A stretch of 64,000 nt of DNA from Catonia carolina (Eukaryota > Arthropoda > Insecta > Hemiptera > Achilidae). Position 1 is the first letter of the stretch, and each line of letters begins with the position of its first letter. The stretch is from the NCBI GenBank assembly GCA_035578175.1, contig JAQMRL010000005.1, positions 55,409,722-55,473,721 of the forward strand. The letters are read 5' to 3'. The notes beneath the pieces were generated by a model. It saw only the letters and a program-made list of their open reading frames with translations. It ran no database searches and was not told the origin of the DNA. Below are positions 1 through 11,525 of this stretch, piece by piece. The translations under genes were made by a program, and so were the position numbers.

Positions 1-92
1 ATACACATAATCCTTATCTCATTGGGTCACGGGGTTGCTTATTGTTCTGAATTGAACAGATTGTAACGTATACACATTAGGGATTAAAAAAA
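1..92 (-). repeat. S2 SINE fragment
   Basis: This matches, in the same orientation, the end of the longer S2 copy at 26260-26345 (shared text includes 'ctcattgg', 'gggttgcttatt', 'attgaacagattg', 'acacaaattaggg'). It is cut by the window edge and abuts a T fragment on its right. The family assignment comes from comparing copies within the window. Confidence 0.6.
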
Positions 93-93
93 A

Positions 94-191
94 TGGCTGA
101 CCAAGTGATAAAAAACAGAACTATTTTTAGTAGCCCTGGAACTAACAGATTGAGTGTAAGTAACTTAACTCTCTACCTGTCTGTTATGGGC
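94..191 (-). repeat. T retroposon, 5'-end fragment
   Basis: It shares 'tggctgacca.gtgataa', 'agccctggaacta.cagattgagtgtaa' and the terminal 'acctgtctgttatggg' with the complete T copy at 46929-47324. Only about 100 bp of the 5' part (minus-strand sense) is left. The short reading frame across it is not conserved in other copies. Confidence 0.7.
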
Positions 192-1427
192 TACACTTGT
201 CTGTTTTGGATAAACGTTTTATTTTTGAATTACAGCATTTTTCTCTACATAGTCACCGTGCAAATTCTAGCAAATGCCACAACGTGTAGCGAGTCTTTGT
301 ATTCCAGATTCATATGCCTTTGCTGCCAGTCGATTGAAACAAAGTAGTCACGCATTTTCGGTTTCTTCATCACTTTGAAATAATTTTTTTTCTTACCAAA
401 AATTATTGATTTTGTAAAGAGATGAAAATCTGAAGGAGCCCAGGTTTGTTGGGTGAAAGATTGAAATTTTCCCACTTAAATTGTTGGATAAATTGTGTTT
501 CGGACTGGGTAAGCAAAGAATATGTAACCTAATATTCAGAATTTTCATGCACCCCATTGATGAGGTTTTGATTAGGAATTTAACAAAGATAATTTGGTAA
601 GATCGATTTGGAAATCCGATCGTGGCACTTGAAAAAATAAAACATATGTTTTTAACCCGTCGACTTCTGTGACTGAAAAGTATTTTAACTATTATTAGGA
701 TGGAAATGTGTTGTTAATATTGCGCTAAGGTACTTGGGAAATATAATTTGTCTTTTTAATGTTATTTTCAAGCTATTACTGTCATTTTATTTTGTCTGGT
801 ATCATTAATTAGACGGGTACGTCAACAGAAAGATTTGACCGAATTTTTTCAAACAATTGACCTATTTCTTAGTTTTGTTTTTAGAACAAACACTAGCATA
901 TATTTAAAATAAAATTTTGTTAAAGAAATAAAAATTGTCCTTTTGTGATTTTATAATGTGATAAATGTGTTTACTATGTGAGTTTTTTAAAATTCTCCAC
1001 GTGGTTGATCTAAATTTAGAACGGGGTCGCAAAAATGGTTTTAAAACCATCAGTTTACCTTTAATTCTATACTATAACTGATAAAATACTAACATATAAA
1101 CGGCACAAATGTAATGGGGGACGTTCCTTGTCTGTGGCTATCGTCCATATCAAATTAGTTCAGTGCTGCCAACTTAAATAAAGTTACTCTCACACAGGAA
1201 AATTGCAATTACCAGTAGTGTTATTAGTCTACTATTATTTTTATTAGTAGTAGTATTAAAGTTTACTTGTTATAACGTCTAGTTTAATGAAATCTCTATG
1301 TGAATATAAAAAGTATGTCCCCTAGTGTCACTTGAAAAAAATCTAAATCGGTGACTTACAATTATTAATGTCGTTGAATTTTACAACGAATTATGAATTT
1401 TAAATTTTGAAATATTTATGTTGTCTG
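192..1427. other. AT-rich sequence, nothing recognised
   Basis: No long open frame, no repeat shared with the rest of the window and no RNA gene was recognised. The short frame at 245-475 (minus) has no family resemblance. Confidence 0.5.
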
Positions 1428-1620
1428 CCTCCGTAGCGTAGTGGTAGCGCGCTAGCCTACAGCGCGGAGGACCCGTGTTTGATTTCCGGATAGGGTCTTA
1501 AAATTTTCACGAGTTAAAATCTACCATTACATAATCTTCTGCAGATCATTCATTACAATCCATTATATTTGTTCAATACATTCCATCTCACTCAATACTC
1601 AATTTTTTACGACAAACAAT
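1428..1620 (+). repeat. tRNA-derived SINE
   Basis: The head 'cctccgtagcgtagtggt' looks like a tRNA D-arm with a pol III A box, and 'cccgtgtttgatttccgg' about 35 bases later looks like a T-arm/B box. The tail is AT-rich. I read it as a SINE and not a functional tRNA: the T-arm is degenerate and the acceptor stem does not close. The 3' boundary is approximate. Confidence 0.6.
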
Positions 1621-2450
1621 TTATTCCCTGGTTATTTTTCGAATTTTACTGTTTTAATGTTACAATACCTTTTGAATTAACCAAAAGTTCCCAGAAAAAG
1701 GTAATATGGTCTTAAATTCCGGCAAAGATTTTTGAAAAATTATATCATTTAAAAAATAAATAATTTTTGCAAATCTAAAAACGATAAACAAAGAAAATCG
1801 CAAACGCTTTAAAACGTATTTTACCGGAAACGTCATCCGTTAAGTGCAAGTCAGAAAAACAAATTTCTTTCCGTAACTTGTAAAATGTTAATCATATATA
1901 AATGTTCCATGTCAAAATTGATTAGAAATTTTTATGTCCTCATGAAGTTTATATTTTACAGAAGCGGTAAATTGGCATCGTGCCTAAGACATTAAGTATG
2001 TATTTAAATTTATTAGAACGGTGTACTTAAAAATATTTAACGCTTTACGTTTATAAACAGTGTTCGCTTCTTTTTACTTCCTTATTGTTTTTAAATTCGT
2101 ATTTTCATTCACATTTTTAAAAGAGGAGAGACAAAAAAATAAGAGACAATGAGAGCGATACAAAATAAACGAGATAACTTATTCAATTTTATCTTAGAAT
2201 TAAATGTAGCGTTATTAACTTAATTTTCCTCTTTTATTTAATTAAAGAATCTTGTTTTAATAAATGCGATTCATTCATTAAATAAACTGAACTAACTTTT
2301 TACCGATTTTCCAGTTTCTTTTAGTTGGCCAAATTAGATGGTCAAGACTATACTGTGACACCTAAGCCTAGGTTCTTTCGGGACCTGAAAGTAATTAATA
2401 ATAAAAAAAATTCCTTTAAACTTGTAACAATTATTTAATGACACGACTAA
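1621..2450. other. AT-rich sequence, nothing recognised
   Basis: No open frame of note and no repeat match elsewhere in the window. Confidence 0.45.
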
Positions 2451-2580
2451 TTTCTTTTTGTCATCTCGACTGGTTTGATGCAGTTCTCCAACCTTTCTAT
2501 CTTGTGCAATTCGTTTCAAATATACATACCTGTAACAGCCTACATCTTTTTCAATTTGCTTTAAATATTCTAACCTTATG
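2451..2580 (-). mobile_element. LINE-A 3' end fragment
   Basis: This is the 3' untranslated tail of LINE-A (minus sense). The text 'tcgactggtttgatgcagtt' and 'tacctgtaaca.cctac' match the longer copies at 13736 and 55190. One arm of the terminal hairpin has been lost here. It runs directly into a T fragment at about 2586. Confidence 0.7.
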
Positions 2581-2585
2581 TTCCC

Positions 2586-2834
2586 AAGCATCTACTTTCG
2601 ACCCTGCAAATGACACCTTCACTTCATTCAACACACGGTCTGGCTGTATAATGAAATTCTTTACTCTCAGAGAAGATAACTCTGCCTAGTTTCTTTTACA
2701 CCTCGACCTCTTATGTTCTTAAATGCTTCAGTCATATAATAAGATGACCATGTAATAAGACACAGAACTATTTCTTGTATCCCTGGAACTAGCAGATCGA
2801 GTGCAAATAATTTTATACTCCACCTGCCTGTTAC
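2586..2834 (-). repeat. T retroposon fragment
   Basis: This is the middle and 5' part of T ('aagcatctactttc', 'ccctgcaaatgacacc', 'ttcattcaacacacggtctg', 'ctctcagagaagataa'). It lacks the 3' hairpin half and abuts the LINE-A tail. A second T copy lies 30 bp to the right in the same orientation. Confidence 0.75.
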
Positions 2835-2863
2835 ATGTATTTGTCATAGGTTCAGTGCAGTAT

Positions 2864-3275
2864 TTGTTGTTTAGGTCATTAGTCGAAAAGCTGGTCTGAG
2901 CCTCTAGAGGCTTTACTAAGTAAAACGAGGAGTGAGGTGTTTACCACGGCCTTCCTCACCGAGTGGAAAACTAGCCTATGCTTATCAGTATGCCAAACCA
3001 TCCGAAAAGCATCTACTTTCCACCCTACAAATGCCATCTTCGCTTTATTCACCACAGGGTCTGGCAGTATAATGAAATTCATTACTCTCAAGAGGAGATT
3101 ACTCTGACTAGTGTCTATTACACCTCTACCTCTTATGTTCATAAATACTTCAATCATATAATTGGCTGACCATGTGATAAGAAGCAGAACTATTTCTTGT
3201 AGCCCTGGTTCTAGCAGATAATAATTTAGCAGTTCTAGCAGTGCAAATAATTTAAGCTACACCTGCCTGTTACTT
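2864..3275 (-). repeat. T retroposon, near full length
   Basis: The copy runs from 'ttgttgtttaggtcatt' (the 3' end of T on the minus strand) to 'cacctgcctgttac'. The terminal hairpin is partly decayed (tagtc/gctgg). The 92-residue minus-strand frame inside it is frameshifted relative to the frames in other copies, so I do not call a gene. Confidence 0.75.
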
Positions 3276-3883
3276 CCATTTTTCAAAGATACAATACAGT
3301 ATTTATATGACCACAAATATATCCAGAACTACCACATAAAATTATGTATAATCCCACTCAAACCCATGATTGTTTTTGAGATAACCTACATCTGTTCAGT
3401 ATACAATTTTATTACCCCTTTTTATTTTTCCAATATTCTTGGTAAAAGTAGAATGAAACCTTACAAATTAAAATTATGAGAAAAACAACAAAACTTTAAA
3501 TCAATGGATCAACGTTCGGGTTCGAAGAACTTTTATCTAGGGTGTTGTTTGTTTTTTCTAAGAAACAAACTCCTCTCTGTTATTTCATTAAATATTCTAG
3601 ATTATTTAATCTTAACTTCCGATATTTATTTATAGATTGCGGTTATTTGAATGGTAATTATCATACTGTAAAATATGTTTCTTAAAAAAAGTTGTTTATA
3701 TACATATACTTCCAAAATAGATTCAATTTATATACTGTTTTTTGAAGTCGGTTACTTTATCTAAAATAGCATTTATCCGATCATACAGGCCGAATACAAT
3801 GAGTTATTGATTTAGACACAAGTACTGAAATTTAATAGACTACAGTCTAACAAATACATTTTGTGAGTAGTGTCATTTTTGTC
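3276..3883. other. AT-rich sequence, nothing recognised
   Basis: No open frame or in-window repeat was recognised. Confidence 0.4.
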
Positions 3884-3960
3884 CGCTTCCTTAAAGCAGT
3901 GGTTAAAACGGTTTCTGTTTCTAAACTGTTACAGGAAAGTCCTGACTTTGATTCCCAAAC
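3884..3960 (+). repeat. possible degenerate tRNA-like SINE head
   Basis: 'ttaaagcagtggttaaaac' resembles an A box and 'gactttgattccca' resembles a B box, with the correct order and spacing. The arms do not pair well. It could be chance. Confidence 0.3.
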
Positions 3961-4259
3961 AAAATCTTCGTTGATTTTGAAAAATCAACATAAAATCAAT
4001 ACTTTTCTTTTCTATATATTAATACAGGGGAAGAGAAAGTGAAAATATATTTACTGAGACCTTTTTGAAGGGGGATTATTCTAATCCTGTAGGTCTTTTC
4101 ACATCTGATAAAAATGTTAATGTATTAATCCTAAAATCCTCCCTCTTCATTATCAACTTCCTGTCAATTACAGTGCTGAAATTTTTCATTATTAGGTAGC
4201 TGTTTAAAATAAAAACTAAAATATTCAAATTTCGGTGATCTGAGGAGTAATAAAACAAG

Positions 4260-4965
4260 TAAGTAGATGCGAGATGGGGGCTGAAGATCAACTGTGGAAA
4301 GACAGAGTATTTGACAGTCGGGGGACTTTAGGAAGACTTGCAGCTGTATAGGTAAAATATTAGATGTGTAGAACAATCCAAGTATCTCGAATCAATATTC
4401 ACGAAGGAAGGCACATCTGCAACAGATATTAGTTGTAGGATTATTTAAGGTAGGAAAGCAATAAGATGCTTGAATTCCCTGTTTTGGTCGCTGAAAATCT
4501 GGATTGACATAAAGAAAAGAATTAATAATACTGTAGTGAAGTCTATTACGTTATATGGTTGTGAGGTTTAGACCCTGGATAGAAGTCAAGACAAATTGGG
4601 GATTTTATAGATGAATCGCTTCAGGCGCTCATGTCGGATCTCCCGGATGGATAGGGTTAGAATCGAGGAAGTTAGGGGTAGGATAGGTTGTGGCAGTACA
4701 ATAGTGGAGGACACTGAAATAAGGCAGTTGGTGTGGTATAGCCATGTTCAGACGATGGAGGGGCATAGATAGCCGAGGAGACTCTAGGAGTACTGTGCTT
4801 CAAATCGGCGTAGCAGAGGAAGGCCGCGATGTACTTGGCTGCAGGGAATCAGGTCCGGAATGGAGAAGAAGCAATTGACAGAGGAGGACTGGTGGGATCG
4901 AGATCGATGGCGTTTTGGTATGCGAGAATTAGATTATCCGTAGAAACCTCACCGTAAAGTAAGTA
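4260..4965 (+). mobile_element. LINE-C reverse transcriptase relic
   Basis: The plus strand, read across several stops and frameshifts, gives the typical end of an RTE/CR1-like RT protein. Order: KYLxSIFTKEG, ITLYGCEV (the usual LYGSETW box), FRRSCRISRMDRVR, a WYSHVQxMEG block (normally WYGHVxRM), then RGRPRCTW and a tail rich in D, R and W. It ends in a short (GTAA)n run, typical of RTE-type tails. The start is truncated well after the catalytic box. Dead copy. Confidence 0.75.
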
Positions 4966-4969
4966 AGTA

Positions 4970-5828
4970 GGTACCGTGGAAAATTCATATACCTACTGTT
5001 TCTATAATGTTACCCAAGAGCTACAGTTCTAATCCTCAGCATTCGTACTTTTTGAACAATACCCAGAAGAAGTAAAATGTTAAATCAAACCGGGAAAACA
5101 AAGAAACCAGTGCTTCTAAGACTAATTATAAGTCCTAAAATCTGTTTTGTTTTGTAGAGCATTAACTGTTGAGGTGATTACTCCATGTCTTGTACTTAAC
5201 TTTCTGTAATTTCTTGAATTAATCTTTTCAGCAACGTTTTTTTTTTGAAAATAACTGACTGTAAAAACAGTTATTTTGCTTTGAAAATACGAGTTTTGTG
5301 TTTGAACAATTTCGAATGGTATTATAATAATTTTTGAGAATTGTTTGTTTCAAAACTGAATACGTTTAACAGATAAATTATATTATTATTATTATTATTA
5401 TTATCACTTACAAAAAATTTTGATTCAACAAAATTGCACTTCATCTTAACATTAAACCCAACCTGAAATTTATTACGTTATAACAATTTGTTTTTTAAAA
5501 TAAATTAAAAATTTTGTTCATTAACGTTTTATTAATTATTTACTTTTCTATTGCTTTAGCAGCAATTCTATAATGGTTACATCAGCAGTTATTAATTTAA
5601 TGTTGTTATTAAAAATGTTTTTAGTTACAATTCTATAACAAATGTAAACAGTAAATATAATACAATGTATCGTAATTATATAAATAGTTTACTTGCATTT
5701 CAGCATTAGGCCAAATGTCTAAGAAAATAATACTTCAAATTTGGTGTTCAAAACGCAACTGTTGATATTACGGAATAAATTATAATAAGATAGGAAAAAA
5801 TGATTGAACAAAAATGAACACGATGTTA
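4970..5828. other. AT-rich sequence with one microsatellite
   Basis: Apart from the TTA tract at 5381-5404 I recognise nothing. The 60-residue minus frame at 5719-5901 has no family resemblance. Confidence 0.4.
5381..5404. repeat. (TTA)n microsatellite
   Basis: About eight uninterrupted ATT/TTA units. Confidence 0.9.
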
Positions 5829-5829
5829 T

Positions 5830-6455
5830 ATAGGGTGTTTCAGGAGGATCTGCAAACTGCACAAGCTTATTCCTCTCATAAAAATATTGAAAAAAGTTCA
5901 TATAAACATGGGTCCGGGGAAATGCTTCGTTGGCGAGTTATACAGGGTCAAAGATTTCACCTGAAATTCAGCTCCTTCAGTGAAATTAACTCACACTGAA
6001 ATTTTTAGGGTGTTAATTGAGTTTGATAATTAAATAAGTTTTATGTAAAATGAGCTGACAAATCGTATAAAACTTGTCCCAGAACTCTATCTCCAATAGT
6101 TTAGGAGAAAATCGGGGTAAAGAAAAAAAGGTTAGGGTCGAAAACACACTTTTTTGCGTTTGGACTACAATAACTCCGTTAAATTGCCTATAAACATAGA
6201 AAAATGTTTAATACAATTTGTAGATAATTTTATTCTCAAAAAAGTGATGTAAATAAAGTCAATAAAAACGGAATAGTTTTCTTTTAAATTCAATTTTATT
6301 AAGGACACGCAAAACTACAACTATGAAAATCACGCATTGGTAACAAAGTAGTGAAGGTTTAGTACATAGGTTGGCCGCTAGAAGCGCTAACCTGCTTAAT
6401 TCGACGAGCAGTTCTAGTTCCATTATAAGGTTATGTACAGTTTTCCATTTTCATT
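5830..6455. repeat. unclassified interspersed repeat, probable
   Basis: The block opens with 'tatagggtgtttcagg' and continues through 'gggtccggggaaatgcttcg' to 'ggttggccgctagaagcgc'. Its base composition differs from its flanks. I recall similar text as a dispersed insect repeat, but there is no second copy here, so boundaries and class are open. The 61-residue plus frame at 5814-5999 is not supported as a gene. Confidence 0.3.
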
Positions 6456-6478
6456 GTTGTAAGCCTTTTTTAAAATTT

Positions 6479-6510
6479 CCACTAGCCATAAGACGCGTCT
6501 CATGAAAGGT
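6479..6510. repeat. short hairpin repeat, copy 1
   Basis: 'ccactagccataagacgcg' followed by 'tctcatgaaagg' is also present at 19782-19817, where the stem ATGAGAC/GTCTCAT is perfect. Both copies follow a 'tttttaaa' run. Function unknown. Confidence 0.5.
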
Positions 6511-6514
6511 AGTT

Positions 6515-7085
6515 TTTTATTTTAATTCCTTCTATAATTAATTTATTATCATTTGATCTGTAACATTTATTATTAATTAGTGATAATTTTTTATTTTGTC
6601 TTTTTCTGCGTTATCTCTGTTACTCATTATTCTTGTTTTTGAATCTAAGAACAGACTGTAATTTTGCGGTCTAGACAATAAAGAGACTTGCATTCCTTTT
6701 AAGACTTTATTGATTTATTGTTTAAATAGTAAACTGTAAATACTTTTAATAATAAATTATTGATTTCATTCAATATTTTTATGAATAGTATTCTTTTAAC
6801 AATTAATTGAATTTAATTGCTCTATAAAATAATGTATAATGTTCGTATTCTTTCTGTTAAAATTAATGAATACAGTAATTCAGTAATAATTGGCAACGGT
6901 AATCGTTATTTTTGTCACATTTTATCTCGGAATAGAAGTTGCTGTATTTCTGGAAAAGAGCCTGAACTCCAGGATGCAAATAAAAATAAACCAATATGCT
7001 CAGAATGTACTATACTCAGAATGTAATATACTGTTCTCAGAACCCTATTATTGAAAATTAAGAATTTTTCGCGTTCTCATTATTT
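6515..7085. other. AT-rich sequence, nothing recognised
   Basis: No repeat match in the window. The frame at 6817-7026 (plus, 69 residues) has no recognisable family. Confidence 0.4.
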
Positions 7086-7350
7086 GACAGATATGGCATA
7101 AAATGTAGAGTTCTTCGTATAGGGCCAATTTAAGATCATGTGACTTGATATCAGACATTTCTGGAAGCTATTTTTGCGGCCCACATTCTCAGAATTCGTT
7201 CATTGTAGGCTTTTCTTCTCTCTTCTGTCCACCAGGTGTTCTGTTTTTGCTCTTCATAGAAACTCTGAATCTCAGTGATCAGTTATCGGAATTTCGTACG
7301 ATCCATGATGTTTTCTCTATTTATTTCGGTTTTCTCAACATCCTTTATGA

Positions 7351-8106
7351 CAAAGGTTCTTTACCTGAGGAGGGGGCGTAAAAGAATTTCAAGGGAGGCA
7401 TGAGTGTATTAAAAAAAAATAATAAAAAAAGTAAAACTATAATTTACTCAGTTTTGTAGTCGCATATATTATTTTCACATGATCACACATATATTTGAAT
7501 GATCACATGTAGTATCAAGCAATTGACATAAAATGTGATTTTCAAGCAAACGCGGACTTTTCAAACATGAATTTTGAAAATCTTTGGTTAAGTTATTTTC
7601 ATGTTTACCCACAAGTTGTTTTGGAACCTGCAAAGTCGTTAGTACAGTTTTCATCAACATATATCTGTAAATATGGATCAAAATATCGAGCAAGGCTGGA
7701 TGTCGAAGGTGACTTGAGGTGTTTTGTCACAGTTGCAACCAAATATTCATTAACTTTTCAAGGACAAACATTATCAGGCCTTCTCATTAATGTTGACCGA
7801 TATGACATGCATAAATACCTCGAGTAGATTGCCTAAAATAAATTTGTATTTAATTCTGTAATTCTTTTATTTAAAAAACTTAATCAAATTCTATAGCTAA
7901 TTCTAATCAAATTCTATAGTGATAATACATTTTCAAAATAAAGTTACATGTTATGTATAAAATTATCTGAATTTTAATGTGATAAATCAGCTTCTGTTTC
8001 ATATTCTGATTGTAGGCTTCTACTTGTTTTGACCTTTTGATGGGGAGGGGGGCTTCACATCAGTGTCCAAAGGGGGGCACAATGCCTGAAAGGTTGAAAA
8101 CCACTG
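7351..8106 (+). mobile_element. hAT DNA transposon, internally deleted
   Basis: The right end, read inward, is CAGTGGTTTTCAACCTT, a typical hAT terminus; the left end CAAAGGTTCTTTACCTG is a decayed partner. Flanks are ctttatga (7343-7350) and cttgatga (8107-8114), an 8-bp target duplication with one mismatch as expected for hAT. The 756-bp body keeps only the end of a transposase frame, so it is non-autonomous. It is inserted in LINE-F. Confidence 0.85.
7567..7827 (+). pseudogene. hAT transposase C-terminal dimerisation segment
   Basis: An open frame of 86 residues contains LVQFSSTYICKYG followed by KYRARLDVEGDLR. This is the conserved end of hAT transposases of the Charlie/ZBED5-like type (normally LLxFsTTYLCExGFS then KxRxRLxxexDLR). 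The BED finger and the catalytic core are missing. The start codon is only the first ATG in frame; no full protein is made. Confidence 0.75.
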
Positions 8107-8345
8107 CTTGATGACATCTTGAACCACCTATCCGACACCTTAAGTCTATTTTTAGTGCCTTAAAAATGTGTTTTGTCTACAATTTATCATCCTTTCTACA
8201 CTAGTGTCCCTAGAATTTTAGTCTTTTTTTCTAATTGTTTCCATTATACCAGATTGTTTTTTATTCATATATAGTTCTGATGTTCTCGTTCTCGTAACCC
8301 GTATTGTCCGTCTCTTATCCTTGGACCTTATCTTGAGGTTAATTA

Positions 8346-9115
8346 CAAACGATTGTACCTTTCTAGAGCTCGTTTAAAATAAATTATATATGCCATTTTA
8401 ATATTTAAAAATTTAAGTAAACAATTGACGTATAGTTTTCTTTATGAAAGTTATAAGAGATCTCCGGACCAGCCCTGTCAGTCAACTTGTAAAAAGTCGA
8501 TTTGAATCGTTAAGTAATAATGTTTGGGAATGAAATTGTATGGTAACCAGTTGACAAATAAATATGAACACCTTGTTCATATTTATTTGAACAGAGTAAC
8601 CTTTACTCTGTTCAGTTGTTCAACAGAAATTCAGTATAATGTACATAAAAGTAAAAGGATATTAAAAAAGAAACAGTTCCAGATAACAGAAATAAAACCT
8701 GAAAAATGTTGTAAGACGGGATTTTTAAAGTTTTAAATGGAGCTAATTGTGTGTCCCTAGGGAACCCAATTATCTAGAACTCGGTCGGTTAAATAACCAT
8801 CCGTGAGATTACTTAACATCCACCTACGTACGTACTCTTTTTCTTCTCAAGTAATGTTCTATAAAGCTTAATATTTATTTTTCTCCATTTTGTCATAAAT
8901 TCACTGTATCCTAATTTTTATAAACTCCTAAGAAAATCGTTATTTAGTATAAATATATTTTTATGACCTAGCATATTTATTTGTCTAATATTAATTGATT
9001 AGAGATATGGAACAAAAACTATTAGTAGACTATACCTACAAATTTAATTTAACACGATTTGAATTATCTGATGCAATATCACTAATTGGCATCCTCCGCT
9101 AATACATTAACGCCA
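8346..9115. other. AT-rich sequence with twin hairpins
   Basis: Nothing coding was recognised; the 70-residue plus frame at 8524-8736 runs through the inverted repeats at 8556-8613. Confidence 0.45.
8556..8613. repeat. two abutting perfect hairpins
   Basis: 8556-8570 pairs perfectly with 8574-8588 (15 bp) across the 3-base loop 'cct'. Directly adjoining, 8589-8599 pairs perfectly with 8603-8613 (11 bp), again across 'cct'. Confidence 0.9.
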
Positions 9116-9847
9116 TTTTTACTTTTTTGTCTTATATGAACATAAAGGAAGAAAAGTATTGTTTTTTCATGTCGATTTTTCGAAATCGAGTTTTCACCGA
9201 AAATACACGTTTTCAGGCCCCCTGAACCCAAAACATTTTTACCGATTGGTCTGTGTGTGTGGTGTGTATGTGAAAAGAATAATTCAGAAACGGAATATTG
9301 TAAAAATAACGTGAAGTTGAAACTTAAAACTTAAATTAGGTACCATAAGGGGGCCAGACACGAACATTTTCATCAAAATCAGTCGACCAGAAGTAGTTGT
9401 TTATTCGTACGATTTTTTAAATTTTACGTTCTTTCTCAAAAATGGCTTCTACTAATTAAAAAAAAACCGCGAATTTATTGCATTTATTATGCTCTGCTAG
9501 ATAGGGAAAGCAACATGTCTGCTAAAATTCTTCATGAACTGTGCTCTCGTGGTAAAAAAAAATTATTTAAGATTGCGGCCTTAATATGCATTTTAATACA
9601 AAATTGTAGGTACATAATGAAAGTTGTACGAAATTTAAAAACCGAAACTTATATTTCAAGCAGTTTTTTCTACAACGCTTAGTTTTGAGTCAATTAGTTA
9701 TTTTATGTAGCTACCTATTTTAAGTTCTACAGATGTTAATTTGAATTTTGCGTCATTCACTCATGGTTAAAATTAGGTTATGGTTTTCATTTTTCATTAT
9801 TTACGTTGGCAAGGGAAAGTCGTTTAGGTGTTTACACCAGATTTTTT
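9116..9847 (+). mobile_element. L element 1
   Basis: It runs from 'tttttactttttt' to 'ttacaccagatttttt' and holds the family blocks in order: left stem-loop, 'gagttttcaccg', 'cacgttttcaggccccctga', short GT tract (9249-9272), 'cgaccagaagtagt', and the subterminal 'ggcaagggaaagt'. It is shorter than copy 3 because one internal duplicated block is missing. Confidence 0.8.
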
Positions 9848-11017
9848 AATTTTATTTTTTATGGTAACAGTTTCTTATCAGTTTTGCCAGTTTTCTCTGA
9901 AATCACAAAATTAAATTGAAAAAGTTAAAAAAATTAATGAATTTTGTCAAAAATACTTAATTAATTGGGCCTACTAATTAAAAATATAGGAGGTTTTAAA
10001 AATAATATTGTAGGATATTTTTCTGTTAAAAAATACTCTCCAAAGTTTTTTTTAAAAATATACATGTATCGACAAAATGTTTATTTTTTCTTTAGGCCCA
10101 TTTTCGTTAGTGTGATTTCGTTTTTCTAAATGAAGTATAGTATTGTTTTCTTTTAGCAGTGTTTTCCTTATATATATTCTCGTAAATTTTTCGTTATAAT
10201 TTTGTAGGATAAAATTTAAAATGCAGTTGAAACAATTAATTGGTTTATCTTTCGTTACTGTAAGTATAGGCATCCTTCAAAATATTTTTACCAAGGGCAA
10301 CTGTCCTTTTGACCTCCATGGCCGGCTTTGATCTATGAATTCATTTCAGAACTTTTGTTGTAACCAAAATAATTTATTTTTTACTTAGTTTTGGATATAA
10401 TAAATAATTAAATTATTTACAAGGGTAGAATTTATTGAACTAGTAATTTAAAAAAAACCATCTGTAATTAATGGTGTTACTACATCACCATTGAAATAAG
10501 TTAATCAGGTGAAGTTTTAATTGTTCTCATTATATGTATTTACTAAAACGTTTATAAAAAGATAATTGCTTGTAATTTATTAATCTGTTCACCGTGGTTT
10601 AAAAACAAATATCGCAATTAAATGCACCTTCTATCTGAATACACTTAATTTAAGCGTAATTATTAGGTTATTATACATCATACTGTGAACTGTCCTTTTC
10701 AGGGACTAATTAGTTGAATAAAATAGATTTCACGTGTGTGATTTATACTATAACAGTATTTAGTTGAAAATTAATTTTGTTCAACCTTGAATTAATCAAT
10801 CAAGGTTATAATGTGAATTAATTTTCTGTTAATTTTCTCTTCGTTCATTTTTCTGTTCATTTTCTTGACATTGACAAAATATTCCCAGGTTTTATTACCA
10901 GTTTCTATTCTTTACCAGAAGCTTCTGCAAGGGTTTTTTTTATTGAGGTCTGGAAAAGAGAAGAGATGCTGTTGTTATAATATTTCTCAGAGACATATTA
11001 ACAGAGTAGATGATTTG
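9848..11017. other. AT-rich sequence, nothing recognised
   Basis: Frames at 10052-10273 (minus) and 10865-11095 (plus) are short and show no family signature. Confidence 0.4.
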
Positions 11018-11068
11018 TCATTGTTAGGGATTAAATTTATCATTCCACCTGTCTATTATGGGCAAATT
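11018..11068 (-). repeat. T retroposon 5' tip
   Basis: 'ccacctgtctattatgggcaaa' matches the T 5' terminus. Solo LTR 1 begins 11 bp further right. Confidence 0.5.
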
Positions 11069-11130
11069 ATTATTACTATTATCACCGGAGGGTGACATTA
11101 AGTGGCGTGTTAAAACCTTTTGATTTTGGT

Positions 11131-11146
11131 GGCCCTGAAAAGGGTT
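11131..11146 (-). promoter_or_regulatory. histone-type 3' stem-loop (decayed) in LTR 1
   Basis: Minus-strand reading is AACCCTTTTCAGGGCC followed by ACCA. The histone mRNA 3' consensus is GGYYYTTTTCARRRCC followed by ACCCA. Two G-to-A changes weaken the outer pairs in this copy. It lies 51 bp from the LTR end, the same spacing as in LTR 2. Confidence 0.6.
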
Positions 11147-11517
11147 GTTTAAGGAGTGGTCGTCTTGATGGGAAGCGCCGGTTGTAGTCATCGTGTCGGT
11201 CGGAGGCTAGGTGACACGGTGTGTTGTCGTCCAGCGGAGACATCATCTTCTTCCCTCGCAGTAGTGCGTCGATGGCTGCTTCGTCGGGTCCGGGGGGGCG
11301 TAAGGCTCGGTCGAGGGACCGCTGTGGGCATCGCTCGCGTCAGCGGGAAATGATGGTCCGGTCAACGGCTTACGGTAACGGGTCAGCGAGCGGAAGCATC
11401 ATCTTCTCTCTTGCGGGGTCGTCGATTAGTCTTCGCTGGAGTCCGACAGCCGTGTGCCGATGTCTTGTCGATGCTGTCTGGATTGGAATTGAATTCTCTC
11501 GGGTCAGTGTAGCGCTC

Positions 11518-11525
11518 TTTATATA
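11518..11525 (-). promoter_or_regulatory. TATA box of LTR 1
   Basis: Minus-strand TATATAAA followed by GAGCGCT, at the same place in both LTR copies (52836-52843 in LTR 2). It is consistent with the U3/R promoter of the element. Confidence 0.6.

Larger units (their letters stand above)
7100..8345 (-). mobile_element. LINE-F RT relic, split by hAT
   Basis: Minus-strand reading gives the RT carboxy-terminal tail in two blocks. 8115-8345 encodes SELYMNKKQ...METIRKKRLKF. 7100-7342 encodes KDVEKTEINRENIMDRTKFR and then WTEERRKAYNERILRMWAA. The blocks join exactly when the hAT element at 7351-8106 and one copy of its target duplication are removed. Related fragments lie at 13525, 15490, 50641 and 58030, all on the minus strand. 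Stops and frameshifts make it a pseudogene. Confidence 0.75.

Noticed and set aside
1428..1500. Functional tRNA gene
   Set aside because: The acceptor stem does not close and the T-arm is altered; SINE-like context.
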